A DNA stretch of 64,000 nt from Pseudevernia furfuracea (Eukaryota; Ascomycota; Lecanoromycetes; Lecanorales; Parmeliaceae). This document shows positions 23,688 to 34,333 of this stretch, one piece after another (position 1 is the first letter of the stretch; the number at the start of each line of letters is the position of its first letter). A program made the translations under genes and the position numbers. A model generated the notes under the pieces. The model searched no databases, was not told where the DNA came from, and was given only the letters and a program-made list of their open reading frames with translations. The stretch spans positions 310,001-374,000 of the forward strand of contig JAIUPT010000010.1 in the NCBI GenBank assembly GCA_022315425.1, in the 5' to 3' direction.

Positions 23688-24877
23688 ATGAAGATCTTCC
23701 CGGTACCACCTATGTATCTGCTTACCGCAAGCACTCTCATTTCTCAAGCTCTCTCAATACCTCACGGGGAGATTCACTCCGACCCGCGCGTGGCAAAACG
23801 AGCGTCGAGGGTTGATTACGCCGGCATCAACATTGCTGGATGTGATTTTGGCATAGATACTAATGTGAGTAGAATCTACTCTACGCCAGATATAAGTTGA
23901 TGCTAAACATATTAAGGGAGACTCGGGATCCTCGGATTGCCCAAGCTCAGTAGGACCTTCGCAGATGCAACACTTTGCGACGGATGACCAGCTCAACCTC
24001 TTTCGCCTTCCCGTCGGCTGGCAGTACCTCGTCGATAACAGCCTTGGAGGTCCGCTGGACGAAAGCTTCTTCAGCACCTACGACCAAATCATGCAAGCGT
24101 GTCTCGCAACTGGCGCCCTCTGCATCCTCGACGTGCACAACTACGCTCGTTGGAACGGCGGCATAATTGGCCAAGGTGGACCATCGAATGATCAGTTCAG
24201 CAATCTGTGGGCCCAGCTCGCCCAGAAATACGCCTCGCAGAGCAACGTCGTTTTCGGCTTGATGAACGAGCCGCACGACCTTGACATGCCGACCTGGGCG
24301 GCCAGCGTCCAGCAAGCCGTCTATACCATTCGTGAAAACGGCGCCACGACCCAAATGATTCTCCTCTCCGGCACAAATTACGACGCAGTCGGCGGCTTCC
24401 AAAACAATTCTGCCCCAGCTCTGTCCAGCGTCCAGGATAGTGACGGGTCTAACGACAAATTGATCTATGAGGCGCATCAGTATCTCGATGGTGAGGGCGG
24501 CACGACGACCGAATGTATCACGAACGGCGTGGACGACACGCTCGCACCACTGACGGACTATCTGCGTAGTGTGGGCCGCAAGGCGATGCTCACTGAGACC
24601 GGCGGTGGCAACACGGCTAGCTGTTACACGGACGTCTGTGCTGAGCTCAGTCACTTAAATTATAATTCCGACGTCTGGTTGGGCTGGGTTGGTTGGGCTG
24701 CTGGTATGAAAGCCCCCCCCCCCCTTTTTTTTGACCCGTGTAACTCCGGATACGCTTACTGAATATGACACAGGAAGCTTTGATAGCACCTACGCACTTA
24801 CGGAAACGCCGACCGGCAGTCAAGACACCTCTCTCGTCACATACTGCATCGCAGGCAAGTTCGAAAACCCTCCTTAG
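23688..24877 (+). CDS. Secreted GH5 endo-beta-1,4-glucanase
   Basis: Three exons (23688-23864, 23917-24703, 24774-24877; introns 52 and 70 nt) give 355 residues. A signal peptide (MYLLTASTLISQALS) and a dibasic site (KR near VAKRA) precede the catalytic domain, which opens DYAGINIAGCDFG. GH5 landmarks are FRLPVGWQYL, LDVHNYARW, VVFGLMNEPHDLD with the acid/base Glu near residue 177, IYEAHQYLD, and AMLTETGGGN with the nucleophile Glu near 286. The last exon ends in a CBM-less tail (VTYCIAGKF). It matches fungal endoglucanase II-type cellulases without a cellulose-binding module. The second intron contains an unusual run of 12 C then 8 T (24713-24732). A TATA box stands upstream. It is an isolated accessory gene among relicts but appears intact. 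Confidence 0.92.
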
Positions 24878-26649
24878 ACAAGCGCTGCGGGCGCGCAAGA
24901 GGCTCCTTAGGCTCCTATGGCTGACACTGGTGTTTCTTGCTTGTCAAAACGACGGCAGTGTGGGCCTCGGTATCATGAGTCAATTGTGGCCAGTGCGGAT
25001 TCATGCAACCTTCGCAGAGGTGAGAATGTGCGGAATGGAGTCACGCAGCAGTAGGTTTGTATCTATCACCCAATAGTTAGAAAACAAAATCGAGATCGAG
25101 AAATCATTGACCCACATTGTTCTTCTTAATGATTCTAGAATCCGCAAGTCCTTACTAAAGCAGAACAATCCAAAAGGGGGAACTTTTCGATGTCCACGTT
25201 TCATCAAGTACTGTATTATCCCTCACTAGAACCAACTCGAATGGACAAAGCTGATTAGAGCCATATGCAGGGAGATGCGTGCGCGCGCTAATTTCTTACC
25301 ACACAATTTGCCTCCATCATTTAATTGATTGGTTTTCCCCGCATTGATTTTCGCCGGACACGTTGTGCGGGGTAGGAATATCTTTGTCAACCTCTTGGGC
25401 TATGGTAACTCGCGGACGCAGCCCTCTGTGGATGATGGAGAAGCAGGATGTTACGGCCGTAGGGCCAGTTGTAGGGAACAAGGCGGTGAAGTAGCTGCGG
25501 GAGTTCCGAGGGGTATTTTTTGTGGTCGTAGTAATCTGGACAAAGGAGTTAGGAGGTGAGGGTAACACCTCCGGCGATGCAGTGATCGGCCACCTAAGAT
25601 GTTGTCAAGCAAGGCTCCCAATATTCCGCCACCACTCTCTGGTTGGAATGGTTGAACTAGTCCTATGGGCCAGTCCAAGGATTTTGAGGACGGTCTATGA
25701 CCTAATCTAGATACCGGACGGACGTTTGAGACTGTCAGTCTGGCGGTCTGATGGTGGACGAGTTTTGTGATGGAAATTTGAGTATTATATCAGTGAAAAC
25801 TGTTCGAAATCCTTTAGTTTTCTTGGCATTGGCGATCTGTCGCACCCCCCATATACTCGATACTCGCTACTTGATACAGCGAGGTCACCAATTCATCTTT
25901 TCACCTAGCGTTATGTCGCCGATTTTATTGCTGTCCTCGCTGTATCAAGTAACTCACACAACTACAAGTCAGAATATGTAGATGTATGTATACAAATTGA
26001 GCGCTTCTTTGCTACGACTTCAACGCTACTAGAAGAATAAAGATCTGTAAGAAAATAACTCAACTTTCGTATGTCGAAGAAGAGTTTTTACACACTGCAA
26101 CGGAGAGATTTAAACCTACAGTCCGAGCACGATATTCAGCCGGCATGGTAGCAACATGTACAGGAGCATAGCCCTATCGTTTATGCTAATTTCATGCTGC
26201 ATAGACTTGAAGATCTTGTTTCATCAAGCTGCACTCAGCATTAGGGAAAATGCAGGAGCTACAAACACAATGCAACTCTCGCACCAATACACCTATCGCA
26301 GTACGTATGCTTGAAAGCTGCAGATATTAGGGAGGGTGCGGTCAAGGCTGTTGTCTACTTGGGCAAGGGGTGCACGCATCCATTCCTGCAATTTACATGT
26401 AGATTCGCTTTTCGCAATGCCCAAGTGAAGGTTGTGGTCGAGTTGATTATGGGCCTTGCCGATGGGTGTTCCTGCGTACTTTTGTGGCTCGTTTTTTTAG
26501 GCTCATCATCTTCATGTACCATTTCCAACCCCATACGCAGATTTCGAGTTCGTTGCGCATAGAATGACGGTCCTGAGATGAAGCTGACCTGTTTGATGCC
26601 GGCTCCTCACGCTGTCGTATTTTCACGGATATGACTCTGGTCAGCCTCG
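24878..26649. other. Intergenic, one 17 bp inverted repeat
   Basis: No supported gene. A perfect 17 bp inverted repeat occurs at 25868-25884 and 25935-25951 with a 50-base loop. Short plus and minus frames lack domain character. Confidence 0.35.
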
Positions 26650-27085
26650 AGCATATAAGCACAGATTTGTTTCAAAACGAATCACCCTTTCGCTTCTGAC
26701 ATATGCCTCGTCACCCTTCTTGATAGCAATTAGGGCGTCGTGGAGAACGGTAGCAGCGCTCGGTGTTTTACTGCGAAGACTGGCGCAAAGATCCGCTTTG
26801 GACTGGTCATCTAGGACTCTAACTACTTAGGCGGCCTGCAAGCCGTGAAGTTGACGAAGAGGCTGGAGAAATTGCTTGATGATTTCTTCGAACAATATGA
26901 GGCAAAGTGGTCATTTTCCACTATTGCCTGCAGTAACGCAGATAAGCTCGACCAGGAGTGGACTCGTTGTCAGGAATTTGGGCAAGTCTATGGCTTCTCG
27001 GTCCTTGGCCTTGAGCAGAAGGTCTCTGCAGAAAGTGGGCAAGTTCTCCCCTAGAAACATGATACCTGTAACCTTGGTTCGGTAT
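26650..27085 (-). pseudogene. Broken F-box-like/TPR-like paralogue (copy D)
   Basis: Minus-strand reading recovers several family blocks: FLGENLPTFCRDLL (copy E: GDDVPQFCNIL), then after a stop at TGA (GNSGK stop) FLQPLRQLHGLQAA (copy E: LLEPFRRLYGM), another stop, then SKADLCASLRS and VLHDALIAIKKGDEAYV, which parallels the spacing of SYKEEIEQCAA and VSMVIKDRDEGNEAKA. After that the frame decays. At least two stops and one frame change are needed, so the copy is dead. It lies about 1.2 kb from intact copy E in the same orientation, consistent with local duplication. Confidence 0.5.
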
Positions 27086-27219
27086 CTTGCCGAGCCACTT
27101 AAATTAAGGAAGTACAGTACTAGTAGATTCTTAGGTGAAGACCCTCTGAACCCCCAGACCCTCTGGTGGCTCTTCGAGAGCTCTCAAAGTGCCTAAAAGA
27201 CTGTGGCTCATCTTTGGAG

Positions 27220-27930
27220 AAGAAGTCAGCGCCTTTGAAGAACCCTAAGCCTTCCCCGGGTTTCTGCCTTTACTACCCGCGCAGACTACCATTCGGCCAG
27301 ACGAGTGTATCATGCGGTGCCCCATGAGTACTATCCCAACTCGGACTATCCTTGGTCGTTGTATTCAGCAACTTTGAACACTAGTTCCTCCTCAGTGTCG
27401 GAAACCCCGCGGAGACCTAGGCGCTGGCGCCGAAGTTCGCCGCTGTGAGAAAGCCCGCCGTCTCCTTGCCATTCGGACCACATGGTCATGGAAAATCGCC
27501 CGCGTCATCGAACGTGTTGGTTTCTTAGTCCACGACCCAGTGGTTTTTGCCTTGATCGCAGACCGGGAGCGTCCATTCACCTGGCAAAGAGCCGAGGAGA
27601 TCGCTGCCCGAGGAGATCGCTGCCCGAGCTGTCGCCAATATCTTGCAATACGAGGCTGTTTGCTACTTCATCAAAAGTACGGATTGGTGGGTTACCAACA
27701 ATGATGCGTTTTGCTCTATAAGCTCGGGCAGAAGCGTTGACGGTCTTGACTGGGTCGATACTGTGGGCTGAAAGATCGTCGTATCTATTCGGCTTGCCCA
27801 AACCACCCAGGCTGCTTACGTGGTAGTTTTTGAAGTATTAGACTCTACCATCTGCGCAGTACTTGGCGCCTTGTGGGCCGATCTTGTCTGCGTTGCATTT
27901 CGACCTGCGCGTGTTGTGTGCAAAATTCGT
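27220..27930 (-). pseudogene. Dead gene of unknown family with 16 bp tandem duplication
   Basis: One minus-strand frame with clear protein character runs from about 27930 to 27580 (with NADKIGPQGAKYCADG, a stop, then YDDLSAHSIDPVKT and GNPPIRTFDEVANSLVL). It is shifted by a tandem duplication of a 16 bp unit at about 27595-27627. In the other frame it continues WTLPVCDQGKNHWVVD, stop, ETNTFDDAGDFP, stop, PCGPNGKETAGFL, stop. The spacing of cysteines and aromatic residues suggests a small extracellular protein, but I do not recognise the family. The duplication alone would inactivate it; three or four stops confirm decay. Confidence 0.45.
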
Positions 27931-28294
27931 GAAAGATGCATAAGTGGGGTAGCGTCTGGAAAGCTTAGGGAAGTATTTGAGTTAGGAACAAGTTCTATCC
28001 CGACTTGTTCATTGACACTAGAAGAACCCTATCTATGAGTAATGCCATGTGGGTAATTGGCTTTTTTTGTCTGGGTTAGCCCTATGAGCCTTCCTCTTTT
28101 TCCACCCCAGAAGCAGCTCACCGCAAGCAATCTTAAGCAAAGTAGGTCAAAATGTGGGGTTCCCAGCCTCCTCTCAGCTATGACCATTGCGCATGTCGGC
28201 TATATGACTGTATTTGTATGGAGTCAAAGACATCCCCCAGGAGAGTTCTGAGATAGAATAATCCATCTTTCGTCCTCATCACTCTTTGGTATCC

Positions 28295-29749
28295 TCAAAC
28301 CTTGACAAAGTACTCATTCTTAATCAACGCCTCGAGGTTTTCCCATCCCTCCACGATCTGAGCTGCCGCAGACCGTTGACGATCTTCCAACTCTGTACTC
28401 CTTATATCCAGATCCCGAGCCCACTTCATGTGCAAATCGGCATCCATCTGTTTGCGTACCAAACCACACAAGACTTTTCTCTCTATCACCATCTCCTCAT
28501 CGGCAGAAGGAAATTTTAGCGCGAGGTCAAGATCCATGAGCGCTTGTACCGGTTGTCTTAATGCCTTTCCAGCTGAAGCCAGACAAACCATTATGGAGGC
28601 GCAATCTAGCCATGCCGGACGATATTTCTCACGGTACAAGCTGAAGTTCCATCTGGCCAGTCCCAGTCTTTGCGCCCAGCGATAGGACTCGACGGGGTTT
28701 CCGAGCTCCAAGTAGGTGGAAGTTAGGAGAAATATGAGATTGATATGAACAAGATGCAGCTCTGCCAAAATCTTTTCCTCGGGACGTTCTGGTGCTTCTA
28801 CCGTCACAGGATGAACTGTTAGGCGCATGGAACCTGATCTCAACAAGTGCAGAGCCGACTCATATCTTCTTAGTGCTGCGGCAAGGTTGCCTATTGCTTT
28901 TGCCTCATTGCCCTCGTCTCTGTCTTTGATGACCATGGATACCAGGTCCGCAGCTGTGGGAGGATGTCGGGCAGCACACTGTTCGATCTCCTCCTTGTAC
29001 GATGGTGTCACATGGCCTTCTATTCTAAGGCGCATACCGTAAAGGCGGCGAAAGGGCTCCAGTAATCTCTTCGCCGAGGTGGGTTCGTTGTTGGGGCATG
29101 TGTTCTCGTTTTCGATATCCGCAATGCGTTTGATGCTGATTTGAACGCAGACATTGGCTGAGACCCAAAGTCCGTCCCAAGGTCTAAGGTGCCCGAGGTA
29201 GATTCCCGGTAAAATGTTACAAAATTGAGGTACGTCGTCTCCAGCTATGATGAGTTGTTTGTAGGGGCGATGCGCCCACTCATCACCATCCCAATGGTGG
29301 CTAAGGCGCACTTCCATGGCTTGGTGTTTAAAGTTGCTTGCATGATGACCTGTGGCCACGGTAACGACGTCTGCCACTTTTTCTTCAAATTCAGGGTGCG
29401 TGCATATTAGAGAGACGAAGAGGTTCTTGCGATAGAAGACATCGGCCGCCTCAGAGTTGATTTGTTGGTTTGTACCCAAGATCCCTACGTGAAAGCAATA
29501 GTGATGAGTTGGCATGGCTGGAGGCCAGGAGTCCTATGATATTTAAAAGGGTTAGCATGCTGAAGATGGCATAGTGGTTAAGGAGTAGCGTTGTCTATTG
29601 GCGAAGGAACTCACTCGTGGGCCTTGCTTGTGGTACGTCCGTTCGACCTTGGTATACTTGGTCAACAGCAAGTAACCATAGATCTTGTTTCGTAGCTCTG
29701 GTGGTAGGTCAGAGAAGGGGAAAGTTGCCTTGCTTCTTGTTATCGGCAT
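28295..29749 (-). CDS. F-box-like/TPR-like fungal family protein (copy E, intact)
   Basis: Exons 29749-29615 and 29533-28295 (81 nt intron, GTGAGT donor, CATAG acceptor, GCTAAC branch-like motif) give 457 residues. Exon 1 carries the F-box-like motif FSDLPPELRNKIYGYLLL. Exon 2 opens GILGTNQQINSEAADVFY, and later blocks include LIIAGDDVPQFCNIL and KRLLEPFRRLYGM. A TPR-like C-terminal half follows (DEGNEAKAIGNLAAALRRYESAL, ELGNPVESYRWAQRLG, GKALRQPVQALMDLDLAL). A further upstream in-frame ATG at 29794 is possible but would add 15 residues before the conserved start. It shares the architecture of copy B (15647-17025) with moderate divergence. Function unknown; substrate adaptor for a ubiquitin ligase is a guess from the F-box-like start. 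Confidence 0.72.
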
Positions 29750-31235
29750 CTTTGTATGTCCTAGAAGTCTGACTATCAGTGAGGCAGCTGACACGAATAG
29801 ATGCTGAGACTGATGGCTTTGATCTGGAAGGTGGCTACTTATAACTCTGGAAAATCAAACTTAGTGTGTGTGTTGATAAGTGAACGATGTTGAGACAATG
29901 AATCCCAGAAGTGTCGCGGTTTAAATAGTCGACAAGTTGTAGGGATCTATGAGAGGAGGATTTATTGATTAACTATGGAGTGGTATTTAGCTACTTAAAT
30001 ACCATGTGAAGCCCATGCCAAGACTAGTCATTTGCCACCTGAGGGGTAGTCTTAACACAGTGCTGCAGAATTTTCCAACACAAGTGTTAATGAAGCAGCC
30101 CGAGGAGTCACCAGTAGAGAGTAGAGAAGATGTAGCAAGATGATGTAAGAGCGATCCAACTAACACCGTCTGTGGGACCCAACTTCCTAGCTAGCGCAAA
30201 TGGCCTACAACCCCTAAACGTGCCATCTCATTACGGTGAGAACGCCTCGAGATAAACCGAAACTCTTCTAGGCTAAAAGTGGTTCTAGAGATATGATGTA
30301 TGATTTGTTGTGTTGGACTCAGACCGAGCTTGGCAAGAGTGGCTTGATGAACAACACTAGAGTAGCATTGGTCAATCCAATTAACAGCTCCTAGAGTCTT
30401 CGACTCTTGATTCGCATGCTTTCTCTCTGGCCGGGTCTGTGAGTCTCCAAAACGCGACGCTCTGACGTCTGAATTTTTCAATGTGTCCATAACTTCGGTG
30501 CTGGGTCCAGCATCAGGGTTGAGGGATCACACGCTCCATCACATTGCTGGCCTCAAACGCTCATGTACGTTCGATGCAGTTATCTTCCGTGGTAGCAACA
30601 TGTCCTGCGAGAATCCATTACCCATTATGCCACATAGGTTCCACAGCTCTAAGACCTGGTATGAAAGTCTGCAATCGGTGCCAGCTTGAATTCGTTGACG
30701 GCAAAGATGACAATGAGCCAAGCAAAGACGGCCCAGAGGGCATAGATGAGAAGCGTGTGCCGAGAGTTGGGCTCGAAAGTTTTGGTATCTTTTAAGCTGC
30801 CGTCAGGAGTGCTGTTGTCTCGTGATGCGTCGACACGCTTCCAAATCTCATGTGCCAGGAGGTCTTTTGCACGCCTGCTTTAAATGTCCTCCTTCGGTAT
30901 CAGGTTTCCATTTGTCCGTGATGAGATACCCCCCAGGCCGATGGAGTAGGTAGTCCTTCGCTGGAATCATCCCACACTTCGGCATCCTCACCATTGCTGG
31001 GTTTGAATCAGAATTTGAGTCTGTGGCTCGTATACGATAGCATCCACACAGGAGTCCGCACAAGTAGCCTACCACGAACGTCAAAATCACTTCAATGTTG
31101 ATTGTTCAAGGTGGCAGCACCTGAAGTATTGAGAGATTTTGAGGATAACACTGGTGGGTCATACTGAGACAAATCATGCATTGCTAAGCAAGCCCCTTGC
31201 TTCCAGCGTCTGCAGCGCGCAGGTCTCGGTGAGCC
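29750..31235. other. Gene-poor gap with a possible relict membrane ORF
   Basis: Mostly empty. On the minus strand 31090-30848 encodes a short frame with one helix (FVVGYLCGLLCGC), and 30850-30649 another with LLIYALWAVFAWLIVIFAV. They are in different frames and could be halves of a decayed small membrane protein, but no join or family could be shown. Confidence 0.25.
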
Positions 31236-34133
31236 TCATACACTCTTCAATTCTTGCAACCTGTCGCTCAGAGTCTGGTACCCCTCATCCCCCTCCCATC
31301 CCTCTTTCGCTCTTGCCAAAACAGACCTGACCGCACTTCTCGCCTTGAACCTCCAATCCTTAGCGACTAACTCTCCTACACCCATCCCAGCTTCCCTTAT
31401 TCTCTCCCCTAGACTCTCGTATCCATCCAATAGATCAATGGTTGAGTCCGCGACTTCTCTCCAGGCGTCCTTTGCCTCCTCAGTACCACTTTCCCATCCA
31501 GGTTGATTCAGGGTGACGCGCCATGCTTTCTCATAGGCAGACAAAGTTGCGAACGGACGTTGCAGATACAAAGACAGCTTGGCGGTAACCAGCCATAGAC
31601 GGCGAGAGGATGTAATAAGAGGCGTGATCTTTTTCTGAACTAGATCGATAACCATCCGTTCGAATCCCACCCTTTTAGGCGCTGACGCTTGGATTGTGCC
31701 CTCATCTTCCGGTAGCCTACGACTAACTTTTGGCATGTCTACCTCTGTTGGAGCTTGTGAGTAGGCAGTAACGAGGTGCGCTGTTAGTGCTTCGACAACT
31801 TCAATATCAACACATCTCTCACCTTCGACATTTCCGAGTATTTCAATGAGCCGAGTTTGGGCAACAATGATCTCGGTATACGGAAGTGGCAAAAGTTTGA
31901 CAGAGACACTAAGCAGGTTCTGCCATATTCGGAAGGACTCCCTCTTGAGAGCTGCGGCACGCTTAAGCGCGACAAAGGCCTCCCGAATGTATTTCTGGGG
32001 GTCCGTTGCCGGTAACTTGGAGCCATTACCGCCATCTCCACCAATATTTTCGAAATTTGGGCGGGTTTTATCCGACTTTAAATCAATAGCATTTGGGTCG
32101 CCCGGTGCCTCATCTGGTGGGAGTTTCAGCAGCGCCACCGCAAGATTACTCCAAGACTCTGCATCGGTATCTTCAATTTGTACCGCTCGTCCAAAGGCGT
32201 CCACGGCGCCAGCCCAGTCCTCTCGTTGGAGTCTCATGCAGCCTAAGGCAAACCAAGTTGCATGATTTTGGGGATTGACTTTCAGTGATCTTGTGTAAGC
32301 TGTGTCCGCTTTGTCAAGCTCCCCATTTGTTGAGTAGTATTTACCCAACGAGCGCTGCGCACGAGCATACCGCTGATTAGATACCACCCAAGCACGCTCG
32401 TATGCAGCTGTCGACTTCTCGAGATCGCCAAGGATGCAGAAGAGACGTGGAGCATCTGCTGGTAAAGGGTCTCGTTCTATCCTGTAGTCTCCAATGTCAT
32501 TGTCTTCATTGTCTTTAAGGAGCTTGTTCGTTGATGTGGTGATGACAGAATTGTATAGCTGACGCCGTATGATCTTCCGAGCTTTGTCTTCTTTGTCATT
32601 TGCTGCCCAGCACAGAGCGACTTCAGCCCACATCTGGAGGCGCTCATAGATCTCTAGTGCTGTCCGGAGCCCACCAAGAGAGACCCAGCGGTCTGCAAGT
32701 TCGGATTCAAGTTTCCATCGTGGAGGAGAAGCGAGCTGGTGAATGTATCGGAGGCGTTCGGTGGCAGATGCTGATTCAGAAGACTTTAGTTGAGGTAGAA
32801 ACGTGGTAGACGTTGCTTTTGCGGATGCTGCATCGTCATTGGCAGCTTCAAAATGTGAAGTCTCCGCAATGACTTGGTCGACGACAGCTTGCAGCTGAAG
32901 CACACCTCTTTCTATAGTGCGTGATCGATAGCCTTCAATTCGGCTTCGAACTAGCAGTGCTTGAGTGTACACTTGCCAGTTCGAGCTACCTCCTGAAATG
33001 ACCCGCTCGGCGTATGGCAAGGTTTCTTCGCGAGTCAAGCCGTCTGTTGGTGAAGTGTTTGTGATGGACGAAGCTGTAGCGAGGAGAATGATAGCGTCAA
33101 GCGGTTGTAGAACTGGCTGATTTCCAGGGTCCAAAGTTTCTAGGGAGGAATGTAGGTGATCATCTTGCTGGGGTTTAGGGGCAGATGCCGCGGCTTTGGT
33201 AAATTCAATCGACTCTAACAGCGTGTCATCATCCAAATTCAACTTCCGAGGTATCGCTTCTGTCAGTTGAGAGGGGCTTGAGCCCGTTATCTCGTTGTCT
33301 GCGCTTGGCTTCTCCACCAATCGGGCAGCCTCCTCATCCGCATCTGCGCTCTTGGCAAGTACAACCAGTTGGCTCAACTCTTTTTCTTGGTACTTTGTCC
33401 GCTTTCCCAACCTCCCAGTCAATGCAAAGTTGAAGGACCTTTGGCGCGCTGCTTGTTCAATATCTGCTCTCGCTCTTTGGTCAAAGCCGTGATGAATGTG
33501 GATGGTTGCCCGTTCAAGGAGGAATTGGGCGGGAGTGATAATGCCACTGAAAGCGGATTTTGTGAAAACACTATCCCCAATCAGCTGCATATCATCGTAC
33601 ACATTTTCTTGTAAAGATGACGAGATATCTGTAAGCATCCGCTGATGCCAGAAGTTCGCCCTCAACCGAGCTAGTCTGAGCGGTAAGTCCTGCGTCATTA
33701 ATGGGTGATTTAGAATGCATTTGGCCAGACAAAAGAGCTCGATGTGGGGAATAAGCCGGTAAACAGCCTCTCCATCCACGCTCAGACCCAAGACTAGTCG
33801 CATTTGCAGCCTTTCAATTGTGGTGTTTGTGCCTTCGAAGAGTGAGCTTGGAAGGATGCCATCAGCCGGATTGTAAGACAACGGGGGTCCTGTGACATTT
33901 GCCTGGAGGAAGCAATTGAAAGCAGCAGTGGCAAGGGAGAGGAAGGCATGTTCTATATCCGCAGCTTGTGGCTGCTTTTCAAGGAGATGCTGTATTCGTC
34001 GAGCGAGGAACTGCGTCCAATCTCCGTCACATGAATGTAGTGTGATGGCTTCAAGCCCAAGATTTTCATAACCTTGGTCAAGTAGAGAGCAAACATGCAC
34101 ACCTTTCAAGATTTCGGAAAGATCTGAGGCCAT
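31236..34133 (-). CDS. EMW1: Emw1/TTC27-type TPR protein
   Basis: A single uninterrupted frame of 965 residues. The N-terminal half is helical and carries the family block HIELFCLAKCILNHPLMTQDLPLRLAR. The C-terminal half has RLQMWAEVALCWAANDKEDKARKIIRRQL, then tandem TPR units (RYARAQRSLGKYYSTNGELDKADTAYTRSLKVNPQ; ATWFALGCMRLQREDWAGAVDAFGRAVQIED; DAESWSNLAVALLKL). This layout and length match the conserved eukaryotic TTC27 family (yeast Emw1, essential, linked to cell-wall integrity). The protein is probably cytosolic. A low-complexity acidic linker (residues about 260-370) is typical of filamentous fungi. It is divergent from the METTL16 gene with 200 bases between starts. Confidence 0.9.
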   Translation of the reverse strand: MASDLSEILKGVHVCSLLDQGYENLGLEAITLHSCDGDWTQFLARRIQHLLEKQPQAADIEHAFLSLATAAFNCFLQANVTGPPLSYNPADGILPSSLFEGTNTTIERLQMRLVLGLSVDGEAVYRLIPHIELFCLAKCILNHPLMTQDLPLRLARLRANFWHQRMLTDISSSLQENVYDDMQLIGDSVFTKSAFSGIITPAQFLLERATIHIHHGFDQRARADIEQAARQRSFNFALTGRLGKRTKYQEKELSQLVVLAKSADADEEAARLVEKPSADNEITGSSPSQLTEAIPRKLNLDDDTLLESIEFTKAAASAPKPQQDDHLHSSLETLDPGNQPVLQPLDAIILLATASSITNTSPTDGLTREETLPYAERVISGGSSNWQVYTQALLVRSRIEGYRSRTIERGVLQLQAVVDQVIAETSHFEAANDDAASAKATSTTFLPQLKSSESASATERLRYIHQLASPPRWKLESELADRWVSLGGLRTALEIYERLQMWAEVALCWAANDKEDKARKIIRRQLYNSVITTSTNKLLKDNEDNDIGDYRIERDPLPADAPRLFCILGDLEKSTAAYERAWVVSNQRYARAQRSLGKYYSTNGELDKADTAYTRSLKVNPQNHATWFALGCMRLQREDWAGAVDAFGRAVQIEDTDAESWSNLAVALLKLPPDEAPGDPNAIDLKSDKTRPNFENIGGDGGNGSKLPATDPQKYIREAFVALKRAAALKRESFRIWQNLLSVSVKLLPLPYTEIIVAQTRLIEILGNVEGERCVDIEVVEALTAHLVTAYSQAPTEVDMPKVSRRLPEDEGTIQASAPKRVGFERMVIDLVQKKITPLITSSRRLWLVTAKLSLYLQRPFATLSAYEKAWRVTLNQPGWESGTEEAKDAWREVADSTIDLLDGYESLGERIREAGMGVGELVAKDWRFKARSAVRSVLARAKEGWEGDEGYQTLSDRLQELKSV

Positions 34134-34333
34134 GGCTTTACCTTAGTTGCTTTGATGGTATTTATATTTATCCCCATTATCCACAACCTGCTGCAAATCT
34201 CAAGCAGGCCAGGCCTTTCTAGCGCGGGGCTAACCTGTACTCTAATCTACGCGCTCGGGCCTAAGCTCTATCTCCGGCTCCGCCAAACCGTGATACCCTC
34301 CCTACCGAGCCTGCATCCAAGTGATTTCTGAGG
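34134..34333. promoter_or_regulatory. Shared divergent promoter, EMW1 / METTL16-type gene
   Basis: The 200 bases between the two start codons must hold both promoters. An ATTTATATTTATC stretch near 34160-34172 could act as an AT-rich core element for the minus-strand gene. No defined operator seen. Confidence 0.4.
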
